Shown: positions 44,663-53,247, counted from the first letter of the stretch. The stretch: DNA of 64,000 nt from an uncultured Desulfobacter sp. (GCF_963666145.1 NZ_OY762614.1:3214501-3278500); one strand, 5' to 3'. Numbers and translations: made by a program. The notes: a model not told the origin generated them from the sequence alone.

Positions 44663-45522
44663 TGAGTATTGAAGAGAAAAGACAGCGGATTCAACCCAAG
44701 AACTCCAAACTCAGTATTCAAAGGCAATGTGAACTGATAGGGCTCCCACGTTCTATCTATTACCGTAAAGGCCTGACTGGACAGGAAACGCCTACAAATT
44801 TGGAATTCATGAGGTTGATTGACAATGAATATACCGCCCATCCTTTTTATGGCACCCGCCAAATTCGTAATGCCCTCAGGCGTAACGGATATAAGATTAA
44901 CCGCAAACGGGTTCAACGACTGATGCGGAAAATGGGAATTCAGTCCATTGCACCGAAACCAAATACCAGCAAGGCTCATCCCCAAAATAAAGTGTATCCA
45001 TATCTTTTGAGGAACGTTGAAGTAACCAGATCAAATCAGGTGTGGTGTACGGATATAACATATATTCCACTTTCTGGTGGCTTCGTTTATTTGACGGCGG
45101 TCATGGATTGGTATAGTCGTCATGTTCTCTCCTGGGAACTATCAATAACCATGGACAACGAGTTTTGTATATCCTCTTTGGAGAGAGCGTTACGATGTCA
45201 TGGAACACCCTATATATTCAACACGGATCAAGGATCTCAATACACAAGTCACGAGTTTACAAAAGTATTGAAAGATAAGGACATTAAAATCAGCATGGAT
45301 GGAAAAGGCCGATGTCTCGATAATATTTTCATCGAACGACTGTGGCGCAGTGTGAAGTATGAAGAAATTTATGTAAATGAATTTCGTTCTGTTGAACAGT
45401 TGCGCAACTCCCTGAAAAAATACTTTGATTTTTACAACAATGAACGACCTCACCAAAGTTTTAACGGCCAGACGCCTGCCGAAGTGTATTATGGCGAAAA
45501 TCAGTTAAGTCTTGTGGGATGA
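44632..45522 (+). CDS. IS3 transposase OrfB (DDE integrase)
   Basis: A 296-residue OrfB with an HTH_21-like region (FYGTRQIRNALRRNGYKINRKRVQRLMR) and the integrase core: Asp in VWCTDITYIPL, Asp in FNTDQGSQYTS, and Glu in SFNGQTPAEV-preceding helix RLWRSVKYEEIY. It is normally made as a fusion with OrfA. All catalytic residues appear intact, so the element may be active. Confidence 0.92.
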   Translation: MAKKKQRAPLMSIEEKRQRIQPKNSKLSIQRQCELIGLPRSIYYRKGLTGQETPTNLEFMRLIDNEYTAHPFYGTRQIRNALRRNGYKINRKRVQRLMRKMGIQSIAPKPNTSKAHPQNKVYPYLLRNVEVTRSNQVWCTDITYIPLSGGFVYLTAVMDWYSRHVLSWELSITMDNEFCISSLERALRCHGTPYIFNTDQGSQYTSHEFTKVLKDKDIKISMDGKGRCLDNIFIERLWRSVKYEEIYVNEFRSVEQLRNSLKKYFDFYNNERPHQSFNGQTPAEVYYGENQLSLVG

Positions 45523-46710
45523 AGAAGCCAGAACCCGCTCCAGCGGAAGCCAACCCCTTCCGACGGGCAGTTTTTATGGTGCCCATTCTCAGGACCTGGC
45601 TTCCACTTCCGCTGGGCACCGAGAAAAATCCGACTATGACGCTTAAATTTAAAAAAAACTGTCTTGACATTGGGGTCCACTATAATATGACTCAAGATAA
45701 ACCGATGCATCTGTGTTGTTTTGGATATAGTAGGCCCAGAGGTCTTTGCGGAATTGAGCCTGGTTCTCTTTCTTGAGTCGTTCAATAAGAAATTCAACCT
45801 GAGGAGATGAAAGGCTTTCAATTAGAGAGGTCAAGGCCTGAGTTTGCGCGTTCTTGGCAAGACTGGCACGCAGATTTCTGAGCTTTTCATCGCTATCAAT
45901 GCTCGCATGGATAGTCTGAAGTTTTTGATTCAGTTCATCCTTGCCAATGGAAACGGGCTCATCTCGAAAGTGGACGCGATGGCCACCGGCAAAAAAACCT
46001 TGTTTGTCCAACGTTGTAAATGATGTTTCTGCCTTTGCAGGGTTGAAAATACCTTTTTGGTATATTGTTCCAGCTTGACTAAAAAGCTCTTGGTAGCGCT
46101 CGTTGAATTCACTCGCTTTTGATATGAAGTCCTGGCTTTTTATAACTTCAATGGCTTTAGGGTCGAAGATAGTCGCATATTCATAAGGGCTTAAATCATC
46201 TTCAATTGTAACTGATTTACTTTTCCCGATGCAGGTAGGGAAGTCTGTTTCATCATAGTCTTCAAGGATTGTTTTTTTAATATCGTTTTTTTTAATCTTA
46301 GAAGATTTCTGAAGTGAACCGATGAGTCTCTTTTCCAGTTTATCGAGATCAATGAGAAGCTCGTCGTATCTGGCTTTGTTCTCAGGGTTGACAAGGATAT
46401 TCGTGATCGCAGGGCTGTCAGATCGGATGTCGATTTCTGCCTTGAGAACATAGATTGTCTCTTTTGAGATAGCAGTCCCATCCGATTCGATCACATGTGT
46501 TGAAGGGCGATTGTAACGTTCTTCCCTTGGGTTTTCTCCTTTAGCAAGTGCCTCGAAGGTCTTCGCAAAGGAAGACTTCATCAACCCATTGGGAGCATAA
46601 ATAGCATAGGCATTGGCCAGTGGCTTGGCTGAGATAGAATTAAAATCAAATTCGTAATCCAAAGATTGGATACCGTAACAGTTTTTGAGGTGGACTTTGA
46701 GTTTATTCAT

Positions 46711-47044
46711 AATTTGTTCTGTAATTCTTCTTGGAAATCGAAAAATGGCAATGGATTAAGTATTTTTAATTACATCCACACCAAATATTAAAATGGAACA
46801 AGTTGACCAGTAATTTCCCGTTTATCTTTCAAATTCAATATCTAACGAAAAATAATTAACATCACCTGGAAGGGCATGCAAATTTTTTCTTCAGCTTGCC
46901 ACATAGTTGACCAAGCACTAATGGTATGATTTGTCGCTTTTTGCCAATATTTTTAAAAATACAACATGTGGTAACTGGGTTAATCTCAGAAAAAAACTGA
47001 CCATGAACATATGTATCGCTTATCCAAATTGAGAAATAGGAGAA
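46711..47044. other. AT-rich gap with one copy of a 30-bp repeat
   Basis: No gene is supported in these 334 bases. At 46903-46932 lies the first copy of a 30-bp direct repeat, whose second copy is at 48352-48381 (26 of 30 bases alike). The pair flanks the membrane-protein gene 47045-48115. Confidence 0.55.
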
Positions 47045-48115
47045 TCAAACTTTTTGATCTCTTAATTCTTCGCAAAGCGAATTATAAATAATTCTCAGCG
47101 TTTCTTCGAGACTATTTTTTTTGGCTTGTCGTTCTTTAATGTTTTTGTATTCCGTGAAATGTAATTCTCTGAAATCATAAACCATATTAATCCGAGGGTG
47201 TTTCTCTTTTAATCTTTCTAATTTTTCTTTAACTTTTTCTCTTTTGTCGACACATGGTATAAACATTTGGACAAACTCGTTTTGGCTAATTGAGATCTCC
47301 ACATCCTTTCGAAATTCGTCAATGATTTTTCGTTTTATTAAATTCATACTTGTATTTTCCAAGCCAATTAATACAATCCCGCAATCTTGAGAATTTCTTT
47401 CAGTCATTTTCGCTTTTGGGATGATATCATCTATAAACTGATCGGCATTAATATTATCTGCAAACTCATTACGTCCTCGTTCCTTTAAAATGAAAAATAC
47501 TATCCCAACAAAAAGTAAGGCTCCATTTAGATAAATAATAAATTCGTGATGATTTTTTAAAAAAACATCTGACAATTTCAACCAAAAGAAAAGAAAAAAA
47601 GCAGTAACCAATATACCAATTAACCTAAACAAAGTTTCACAAGTGAGTAGGATTTTTATACCATGGAAAAAAGCCCTTAAACAAAGCACGTAGCATATAG
47701 AAACTAAAAACATTCCATTGAAATAAACAGCTTTATTTACTAATCCAATATCATTTTTAAAATGTTCACCACACAAGGTTGATAAAAATAGGAAGAGAAT
47801 AATTGGGTGCACTATCCCGGCAAAAAATTTTAAAAACCTGACTATATGCTTAGAATCAATTTGCGATGCCCACCAGCTTTCAATAATATAAGACATAAAA
47901 CAGAGGGATAAAAAAAACGGGATAAACTTAGGATGGCTCCAAACAGACACGAAATAACTAAAATTACCCTCAAAAAATTGTTCAAAACAAAATAGAAATT
48001 CTTTCTTCCAGCAATCAAAAAAGATAGCCAAAGTCACGCTGTAAAATATTGAAATAAAAAGAAAATAATGATCTTTAAAGGAGTAGGTACTGCGATAATC
48101 AATTATAGAAGTCAT
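47045..48115 (-). CDS. multi-helix membrane protein with palm/GGDEF-like C-terminal domain
   Basis: A 356-residue protein: seven or eight membrane helices occupy residues 1-215, then a cytoplasmic domain of about 130 residues. That domain has an opening strand CGIVLIGLENTSMN, a helix KRKIIDEFRKD, and a turn SQNEFVQMFIPC that resembles the GGDEF/palm hairpin (GGDEFVILLP-like) but lacks the catalytic Gly-Gly-Asp-Glu. It may be a degenerate nucleotide-cyclase-type sensor, or a CARF/cyclase partner of a defence system. It is very AT-rich compared with the chromosome, which points to transfer. This interpretation is speculative. Confidence 0.55.
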   Translation of the reverse strand: MTSIIDYRSTYSFKDHYFLFISIFYSVTLAIFFDCWKKEFLFCFEQFFEGNFSYFVSVWSHPKFIPFFLSLCFMSYIIESWWASQIDSKHIVRFLKFFAGIVHPIILFLFLSTLCGEHFKNDIGLVNKAVYFNGMFLVSICYVLCLRAFFHGIKILLTCETLFRLIGILVTAFFLFFWLKLSDVFLKNHHEFIIYLNGALLFVGIVFFILKERGRNEFADNINADQFIDDIIPKAKMTERNSQDCGIVLIGLENTSMNLIKRKIIDEFRKDVEISISQNEFVQMFIPCVDKREKVKEKLERLKEKHPRINMVYDFRELHFTEYKNIKERQAKKNSLEETLRIIYNSLCEELRDQKV

Positions 48116-48769
48116 TTAATAAACCTCATTAGGCCTATCTCAATTAGAACGAACAGTTGATAAAAAAATCGTAAAAGCTTTGATTATAGACTCATATATA
48201 CAAGATTTACGGCATGTTCAACCATGAAATCATGATACTGACCAAAATCAAAGATAGATTTTATTTATTATCCTCGAAATAGGAAATGGCTTAAGCTACC
48301 TGGTAAGCCTCAAATTTTTGCCCATACCACATTGTTCAGACGCCTAATAAACATAGATAACCGAGCACTTATGGTATGATTGAACTGATTTTCACAAAAT
48401 TATTCAGGACTATATCTTGTATCTGCCCTAAAAAATAATAGCACTGAAATCCGACAACACATTGGCTAAAGCCACCCCGTAAAGAGAGGTGAAATGCAAA
48501 ATACAGATTTAAAATGGTTGCGGTTTTGGTTGCAGGTTTTATCCTAAAACAGACAAAAAAAGAAAGAATATAGGGGAAGACGTCTTGAAACAAGGGCTTT
48601 TTAAGGCTTTTACCGCAATAGCAACGGCTTTGGGAGCAGGGGCTCAACTGGTGACGTATTAATGCCGGATACAAACACGGATACAAAACGCCATGTATTT
48701 GATGTGTTTTTTTATTCCTCTTGTAACGAAAAACCAGGGGTTTCAGTGTTTATGGGGTGGTATTAAAGT
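48116..48769. other. 654-base gap without a supported gene, repeat copy inside
   Basis: AT-rich; holds the second copy of the 30-bp repeat at 48352-48381. Short open frames on both strands lack ribosome sites and recognisable sequence. It ends at attR. Confidence 0.5.
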
Positions 48770-48814
48770 CCTCTCACGCCGGAAACCCGGGTTCGATTCC
48801 CGGTGGGATCACCA
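48770..48814 (+). repeat. attR (tRNA-Glu 3' fragment)
   Basis: Identical over 45 bases to 29778-29822, including anticodon arm part, T-arm, acceptor end and CCA. The bases to its left do not match a tRNA, so it is a fragment, not a gene. The original tRNA terminator GATTTC...GAAATC plus ten T follows at 48826-48860. Confidence 0.93.
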
Positions 48815-48825
48815 TAAAACACAAA

Positions 48826-48860
48826 GATTTCAGCAATTCAGCCGAAATCCTTTTTTTTTT
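48826..48860 (+). terminator. ancestral tRNA-Glu terminator, now beyond attR
   Basis: GATTTCAGC/GCCGAAATC stem with a short loop and a run of ten T. Before integration it would have followed the tRNA gene directly. Confidence 0.75.
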
Positions 48861-48941
48861 CGGTTCATCTCCGGCTCTTTAAATTTTATTTTAACGGCAG
48901 ATATTTACTGGTGAAATAAATGTCAAAGAATGAATTAAAAT

Positions 48942-50239
48942 CAGTAGTGTCCGGTTAGGTTTTTGCTTTCTCGGCAAACGTAAATTTTTGATCTTTGACA
49001 ATATTGTCCCTGCTTAACCCATGCGAACCATTCTCGTTGTACCCGATTAGGTCATTCAAGATGGCAATTCGTAACTGCCGAACTCTTTTAATAGAGACCT
49101 TCTCATTAAACTCGTCGCGGCAGTAGATTGCCAGCAACAGGTAAGTGATAAGGCCGCTAAGAATTTGAACCATTAGGCCGTATTCACTGCGGGCAATGAG
49201 ATGGTAAACCTTCAGGTGCTCTTTCCACCATTTGAAAAAATCTTCAATGGTCCACCGGAGTTTATAAATAGTTGCTATTTGTTCTGCCGTTAAATCATGC
49301 CTGTCCGTTGCCACATAATATTTAACCCCGGCAATTTTATACCCAACAACCCGAACGGGATTCTTAGTCTGGTTTTGATTCGGAGTACCAAGCCTGACCA
49401 GTGCATCATAAAAAATGTAGCTACCGGAATTGATCTCATGGTTTTCAATTACGGTTCTGGTTGTCTTGGCCTTTATACGGCAAACAAAATGCTTCCCTTG
49501 CTCCTGAAGCAGGTCGAAATCGTGATGGGATTGATAGCCACGATCCATAACGCCTGTTTGTCCCTTGGACAGGATTTTTGGTACAAAAGGACGTTCTCCA
49601 CCGTTCCCTTCCGTCAGAAAAATTTTGTTGGGGATGCCGTGATTAATATCAAACCCGCAATGCGCTTTGGCTTTTTTGCTTCCTTTCCTGTAGTTCGCCC
49701 AGTGCATTGAAAGGACAGCATTTATAAGGCTACCATCAATGGATACCAGATCTCCAAGTTCTGCGTGCTCCTTCGGTAGACACCCAACAGCCTGCTTATA
49801 AAGGTCCTCGAAGACAAATTGCAGTTGTTCAAGTCCCCGGTGATTGACTGCTTCGCCAAAGCTGCTGCGACTGATTCCCCCGTCTGGAGCAATATTTTCT
49901 TTGGCAAAAATGTTCTCCTTGAGATCTTGAATTAAATGCCGGGCTGATTTGTGCTCCTGGAGATGAAAATAAATCAAAGCATTGATTTGGTCTTCGAATG
50001 TCATTTTTAAAGGGCGATCTCCTCGAGATTGTAGTTCAGGTGCTTGTGAAAGCGACCTTACCAGAGGGCGCTGGAACTTGTCAAAATTCAGGGACTGTAT
50101 TTGTTTTTTTGAGACTGAAATGCGCGTCATTTGGGCTCCTTGAATAAAATTTTTACGCACATTTGTCAACAAAAAAACGACTGTTTTTTCAATAAATTAA
50201 GCTGTTTTTTACGTGCAAAAACCTAACCGGACACCACTG
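48942..50239 (-). mobile_element. IS4-family insertion sequence
   Basis: 1298 bases with near-perfect inverted ends CAGTAGTGTCCGGTTAGG / complement of CCTAACCGGACACCACTG. Flanked by the 9-bp duplication AATTAAAAT (48933-48941 and 50240-50248). The single transposase gene fills the element. Confidence 0.93.
48955..50130 (-). CDS. IS4-family DDE transposase
   Basis: 391 residues from the ATG at 50128-50130, which has an AAGGAG site (frame is open to 50172). Catalytic Asp residues are in DLVSIDGSLI and GVMDRGYQSH, and the YREK signature reads YKLRWTIEDFFKWWK, with Y-x2-R-x3-E-x6-K. All key residues are present, so the enzyme may be active. Confidence 0.92.
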   Translation of the reverse strand: MTRISVSKKQIQSLNFDKFQRPLVRSLSQAPELQSRGDRPLKMTFEDQINALIYFHLQEHKSARHLIQDLKENIFAKENIAPDGGISRSSFGEAVNHRGLEQLQFVFEDLYKQAVGCLPKEHAELGDLVSIDGSLINAVLSMHWANYRKGSKKAKAHCGFDINHGIPNKIFLTEGNGGERPFVPKILSKGQTGVMDRGYQSHHDFDLLQEQGKHFVCRIKAKTTRTVIENHEINSGSYIFYDALVRLGTPNQNQTKNPVRVVGYKIAGVKYYVATDRHDLTAEQIATIYKLRWTIEDFFKWWKEHLKVYHLIARSEYGLMVQILSGLITYLLLAIYCRDEFNEKVSIKRVRQLRIAILNDLIGYNENGSHGLSRDNIVKDQKFTFAEKAKT

Positions 50240-50743
50240 AATTAAAATGCTTTATTCTTGCAGGCCCCAACGGCGCGGGAAAAACAACTTTTGCCGAGAA
50301 TTTCCTGCCGGAAGAAGCTGATTGCCTGAATTTTTTGAATGCAGATTTAATCGCCAAAGGAATTGCACCGTTTAAACCTGAAAGTGTTGCAATAGAAGCT
50401 GGTAAGCTTTTTTTAAAACGGATGAATACTATCGTTTCCAATAGAGAATCTTTTGCGTTTGAAACAACACTGTGCGGATTAAATTACATCGACCGTATTA
50501 AAAATTGGAAAAAGATCGATTATGAAATAATTCTGTATTTTCTGAAACTTGAGAATGAGGAGATGGCCATTCAGCGTGTCCAACTTAGAGTCGCTGAAGG
50601 TGGACATAATGTTCCGGAAGATGTTATTATACGAAGATACCATAGGGGATGGGAGAATTTTTAAAAATATTACAAGCACCTGGTTGATGCTTGGGTTGTT
50701 TTTGACAATTCTAAAGAAGTCCCTGAAGTGCTGGAGGAAAAGA

Positions 50744-50911
50744 ATGGATAAAAAATCATACTCAGCTTTGGCAATGGGCGCAATGCATCGAGCATCAAAG
50801 AAATCAGCCGAAAAAGCAGCTGTCTTGGATCTATCTATTCCTGTATGGAAAGATGGTAAAATTATTTTTGTTAAAGCCAAAGATAAACTTCAAAAATTGC
50901 GAATGGCATAG
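50744..50911 (+). CDS. antitoxin-like small protein after the zeta-like gene
   Basis: A 55-residue protein with the ATG overlapping the end of the broken zeta-like frame (stop 50749-50751). It is basic in the first half (MHRASKKSAEKA) and ends VPVWKDGKIIFVKAKDKL-like (IPVWKDGKIIFVKA). Small partners of this kind follow zeta-like kinases in many genomes. Because the toxin is dead, this gene is probably a relic or its promoter is lost. Confidence 0.65.
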   Translation: MDKKSYSALAMGAMHRASKKSAEKAAVLDLSIPVWKDGKIIFVKAKDKLQKLRMA

Positions 50912-51244
50912 TGACTGGAAATCGATAAAATTTATAAAGCCAGGTATTGGCATTAGAGCTACAAAATTTCCGGTCCCCCTCCGGTCCTTTGAATCGTCTG
51001 GAACAGTCTGTCCGAAAGATTATATTGAGTTTGATACCATGGGTATTGTCCTGAAAATTAATCTGCTCTGGAAAAGCCTTATTACCAATAGAACTTTTTG
51101 AATTTTACAGATTTTCATTGATTTGATTTTCAAGGGAAATATGTTGAATGGTCGGCTCTCTTTTATGTTCGTATAAACATGGGCTGAACCTCAGGATAGA
51201 TCCGCCAATCATATAGTTTTTATAGAAAAAAACAATATTAATCC
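50912..51244. other. 333-base gap, no gene
   Basis: No open frame with a start signal, no clear repeat. It separates the toxin-antitoxin remnant from the tRNA promoter. Confidence 0.45.
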
Positions 51245-51273
51245 TTGACTTGAAAACCGTTTTTCTTTATATT
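51245..51273 (+). promoter_or_regulatory. promoter of the initiator tRNA
   Basis: TTGACT (51245-51250), 17-base spacer, TATATT (51268-51273), 12 bases before the tRNA 5' end. Confidence 0.75.
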
Positions 51274-51285
51274 CCGTTTCGTTGT

Positions 51286-51362
<77 letters not shown>

Positions 51363-51369
51363 AGTAAAT

Positions 51370-51404
51370 AAAGGCTCCCAGCGGTTTCGCTGGGAGCCTT
51401 TGTA
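51370..51404 (+). terminator. hairpin after tRNA-fMet
   Basis: A perfect 14-bp stem AAAGGCTCCCAGCG/CGCTGGGAGCCTTT with a 4-base loop, followed by a short T-rich run. Likely terminator, although the T-run is poor. Confidence 0.75.
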
Positions 51405-51528
51405 GTTTGTAGTCACTCCGTGTAGTCAGATCCCTTGCATCCCACCAGGGATAAAATTCTCTTTCAGATTGGCACTTCAGTTACTATCTGATACTGAATA
51501 CATAATTAATTTTCAAAATAGAGCAACT

Positions 51529-51880
51529 ATGAAATCTATTCTGTCATTTTTACTTTTTATACTGCTGTCCGGTTGCGCCGTTGTATACGTATCTCCTGTA
51601 GACAGCACTTTGGATATAAAACATGTCTGTGTTGATGGAACTGTTCAGTATGGTGCCTTGGGGCTTGTGAATATGCAGGTGGGCAGAACACGCGCAGGGG
51701 GAGGGGCTGACAGACCGAAATGTTGATCAGAGTATCTGGGAAACCTCCAACGGCCGGTTGCAGATTCAGTGGCAGGATGGAGATACGACTGATGCGCTGT
51801 ACAGTTTTTATGACAACCAGCTGGTTTTCCGTAATCCGCAGACTAAGAAGCTGATCAATTATGACCCGCGTGTACGCTGA
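51529..51880 (+). pseudogene. frameshifted lipoprotein gene
   Basis: ATG at 51529 starts a lipoprotein signal (FLLFILLSGCA) and a mature start VYVSPVDSTLDIKHVCV. The frame ends at 51726 after a G-rich tract, while another frame (+1) carries a good protein end, DRNVDQSIWETSNGRLQI to NYDPRVR, stopping at 51880. A single-base change near 51697-51712 (GCAGGGGGAGGGGC) would join the two. Either a true frameshift or a sequencing error; function unknown. Confidence 0.55.
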
Positions 51881-51977
51881 TAAATTAACATTTACATCCA
51901 GTGGTAAGTGAATCAAGAACACCCTGTAATGGAAATCAGCATTTCTGTTACAGGGTGTTTACAACATTCTACTTTAT

Positions 51978-52024
51978 TTAAACCGTTTTTCCGCCATCAA
52001 CGGTAATGACCTGGTCAAGTAAAA
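51978..52024 (-). pseudogene. C-terminal remnant of a short-chain dehydrogenase
   Basis: On the minus strand the last codons before the stop (51978-51980) read DQVITVDGGKTV, the usual C-terminus of FabG-like short-chain dehydrogenases. The rest of the gene is absent: the IS3 element begins one base further on and nothing SDR-like is seen beyond it. So the insertion or an associated deletion removed it. Confidence 0.7.
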
Positions 52025-52036
52025 GTGGACACTTTG

Positions 52037-52846
52037 TTAAGCGGCTTTTTCTAAAAACCACAGTTTTTCAAATTCTTTTGGACTGATATACCCCAAATAG
52101 GAATGACGTCTGTTGCAATTGTAAAACATTTCGATGTAATCAATGATGTCTCTCCGGGCTTCTTCTCGGGTCATGTAGTTTGTAAAAAAGACCCTCTCAG
52201 TCTTCAAACTACCGAAAAAGCTCTCTGCCACGGCATTGTCCCAGCAATTCCCTTTCTGGCTCATGCTGCTAACCATCCCAAGGGTATTCAACATTTTCTG
52301 GAAGTTTTTACTGCAATACTGACTTCCCCTGTCTGAATGAAATAGCAGGCCAGGGGCAGGCATTCGACGCCTGATTGCCATGTGCAGGGCATCCATGATC
52401 AACTTTGTGGTCATTCGATTACTCAGGGACCAGCCGACAACCCGGCGTGAAAAAAGGTCTATAACGACGGCCAAATACAACCACCCTTCGTGGGTCCAAA
52501 TGTATGTAATGTCAGAGACATAAACCTTGTCCGCTTCGACAACTTCAAACTGTCTGTTCAGTAAATTCGATGCAACTGGCAAATTGTGTTTGCTGTCTGT
52601 CGTCGCTTTAAATTTCTTTTTCTGCTTGGCGGCAACACCGGCCATTTTCATCAATGACCCAGCTTTGTACCGCCCGCAAGGACTGCCGGATGCTTTTATC
52701 TCTTCTGCAATCCGGCGGGCGCCATAGGTACCCCTTGATGCTTGATGAGCCGCTTTAACAATAGGAATTAGTCTCTCTACTTCCCTCTGCCTCAATGATT
52801 TTTTACATTTACGCCAGGCATAATATCCACTCCGGGATATGAGCAT
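52037..52846 (-). CDS. IS3 transposase OrfB (second IS3)
   Basis: A 269-residue integrase-core protein: DDE residues in VYVSDITYIW, FHSDRGSQYC and a Glu in AVAESFFGSLKTE. The reading frame continues upstream of this ATG with OrfB-like sequence (KYQFVDAERKAYPVALIC), so the true product begins by frameshifting from OrfA. An A6 run at 52938-52943 near the end of OrfA is a suitable slippery site. Confidence 0.9.
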   Translation of the reverse strand: MLISRSGYYAWRKCKKSLRQREVERLIPIVKAAHQASRGTYGARRIAEEIKASGSPCGRYKAGSLMKMAGVAAKQKKKFKATTDSKHNLPVASNLLNRQFEVVEADKVYVSDITYIWTHEGWLYLAVVIDLFSRRVVGWSLSNRMTTKLIMDALHMAIRRRMPAPGLLFHSDRGSQYCSKNFQKMLNTLGMVSSMSQKGNCWDNAVAESFFGSLKTERVFFTNYMTREEARRDIIDYIEMFYNCNRRHSYLGYISPKEFEKLWFLEKAA

Positions 52847-52905
52847 GACAATACATATCAGAGCTACTGGGTAAGCCTTCCTCTCAGCATCAACGAATTG
52901 ATACT

Positions 52906-53199
52906 TCAGCTCATTTCTTTCGCGAAGAAGGCTGCTGCCTTTTTTAAGATTTCACGTTCCATCTTCAAACGGTTGTTTTCTTTTCGAAGACGGCTCAACT
53001 CTGCCTTCATTGCCACACTTCCTTGTAAACCAGTGGCACTCTCTCCACTACCTTCAATCTCACGTTTCCAGCGACCCAGCATGGTTGGATTGACTCCGAG
53101 ATTTCGGGCTGCCTCGGTAATCTGATATCCCTGTTCGGTTATCAGTTTAACTGCTTCTTCTTTGAATTCAGGTGCATACTTCTTTCTGTCTTTCTTCAT
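52906..53199 (-). CDS. IS3 transposase OrfA (second IS3)
   Basis: A 97-residue OrfA with the HTH KYAPEFKEEAVKLITEQGYQITEAARNLGVNPTMLGRW and a C-terminal coiled coil (LSRLRKENNRLKMEREILKKA). Sequence is different from the first IS3 in the window, so the two are separate elements. Confidence 0.9.
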   Translation of the reverse strand: MKKDRKKYAPEFKEEAVKLITEQGYQITEAARNLGVNPTMLGRWKREIEGSGESATGLQGSVAMKAELSRLRKENNRLKMEREILKKAAAFFAKEMS

Positions 53200-53247
53200 T
53201 TGACACCTCCGTGTGGATTATTAACCCACTCTTAGAGAAGTGTCCAC

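Larger units (their letters stand above)
44311..45680 (+). mobile_element. IS3-family insertion sequence (inside the ATPase gene)
   Basis: 1370 bases with imperfect inverted ends, GTGGACCCCGAAAACTGGACA on the left against the complement of TGTCTTGACATTGGGGTCCAC on the right. Flanks show TATA on both sides (44307-44310, 45681-45684), a possible 4-bp duplication. Two overlapping ORFs in the IS3 style. Confidence 0.9.
43394..46710 (-). pseudogene. RecF/SMC-like AAA ATPase gene split by an IS3 element
   Basis: The N-terminal half (46710 to about 45685) starts MNKLKVHLKNCYGIQSLDYEF and has a P-loop YAPNGLMKSSF and a coiled coil. The C-terminal half (about 44310 to 43394) has Walker B TLFIIDDVADSFDY and the switch ILTHNFDFFRTL. 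An IS3 element (44311-45680) separates them. The halves are in different frames when the element is removed, and the stretch that should carry the ABC signature before Walker B is missing, so the insertion probably came with a deletion of roughly 250-300 bases. Such ATPases occur in OLD/Septu/PrrC-like defence systems; here the gene is dead. Confidence 0.8.
29778..48814. mobile_element. inovirus-bearing integrative element in tRNA-Glu
   Basis: A 19.0-kb element is bounded by a perfect 45-bp direct repeat (29778-29822 and 48770-48814), which is the 3' part of tRNA-Glu(CTC) from the anticodon stem to CCA. Next to the left end are a tyrosine recombinase and an Xis-like protein. The body carries minus-strand filamentous-phage genes: Rep, Zot/pI, secretin/pIV, pVI-like, pIII-like and coat-like proteins. 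A divergent CI-like repressor stands at about 41.2 kb. The right 7 kb is AT-rich cargo with an IS3 insertion. At 19 kb it is larger than most inovirus genomes (commonly 5-15 kb), so the right part may be an acquired load or a second element. Confidence 0.9.
48920..50751 (+). pseudogene. zeta-toxin-like P-loop kinase gene, split by IS4 and carrying an internal stop
   Basis: ATG at 48920, then codons for MSKNELK, the IS4 element (48942-50239), and the frame resumes at 50249 exactly in register once the 9-bp duplication is removed: CFILAGPNGAGKTTFAENFLP, a zeta-toxin/AAA-type Walker A. The body (NADLIAKGIAPFKPE, ESFAFETTLCG, IQRVQLRVAEGGHNVPEDVIIRR) is the zeta-like kinase found in toxin-antitoxin or phage-type modules. 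A TAA at 50662-50664 interrupts the frame, which otherwise continues through KYYKHLVDAWVVFDNS to the stop at 50749-50751. So it has two inactivating changes. Confidence 0.85.
52026..53246 (-). mobile_element. IS3-family insertion sequence (second type)
   Basis: 1221 bases, ends TGGACACTT and AAGTGTCCA in inverted orientation (52026-52034, 53238-53246). Two transposase ORFs on the minus strand. No clear target duplication, which agrees with a deletion at one side. Confidence 0.85.

Noticed and set aside
48369..48686. 105-codon open frame in the gap before attR
   Set aside because: Cys- and Phe-rich, no ribosome site, and overlaps the 30-bp repeat; not supported.
48770..48814. Second tRNA-Glu gene
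   Set aside because: Only the 3' half is present; the 5' part does not fold with it. It is the attR copy.
29778..48814. CRISPR array
   Set aside because: No set of short regular repeats with spacers is seen anywhere in the window.
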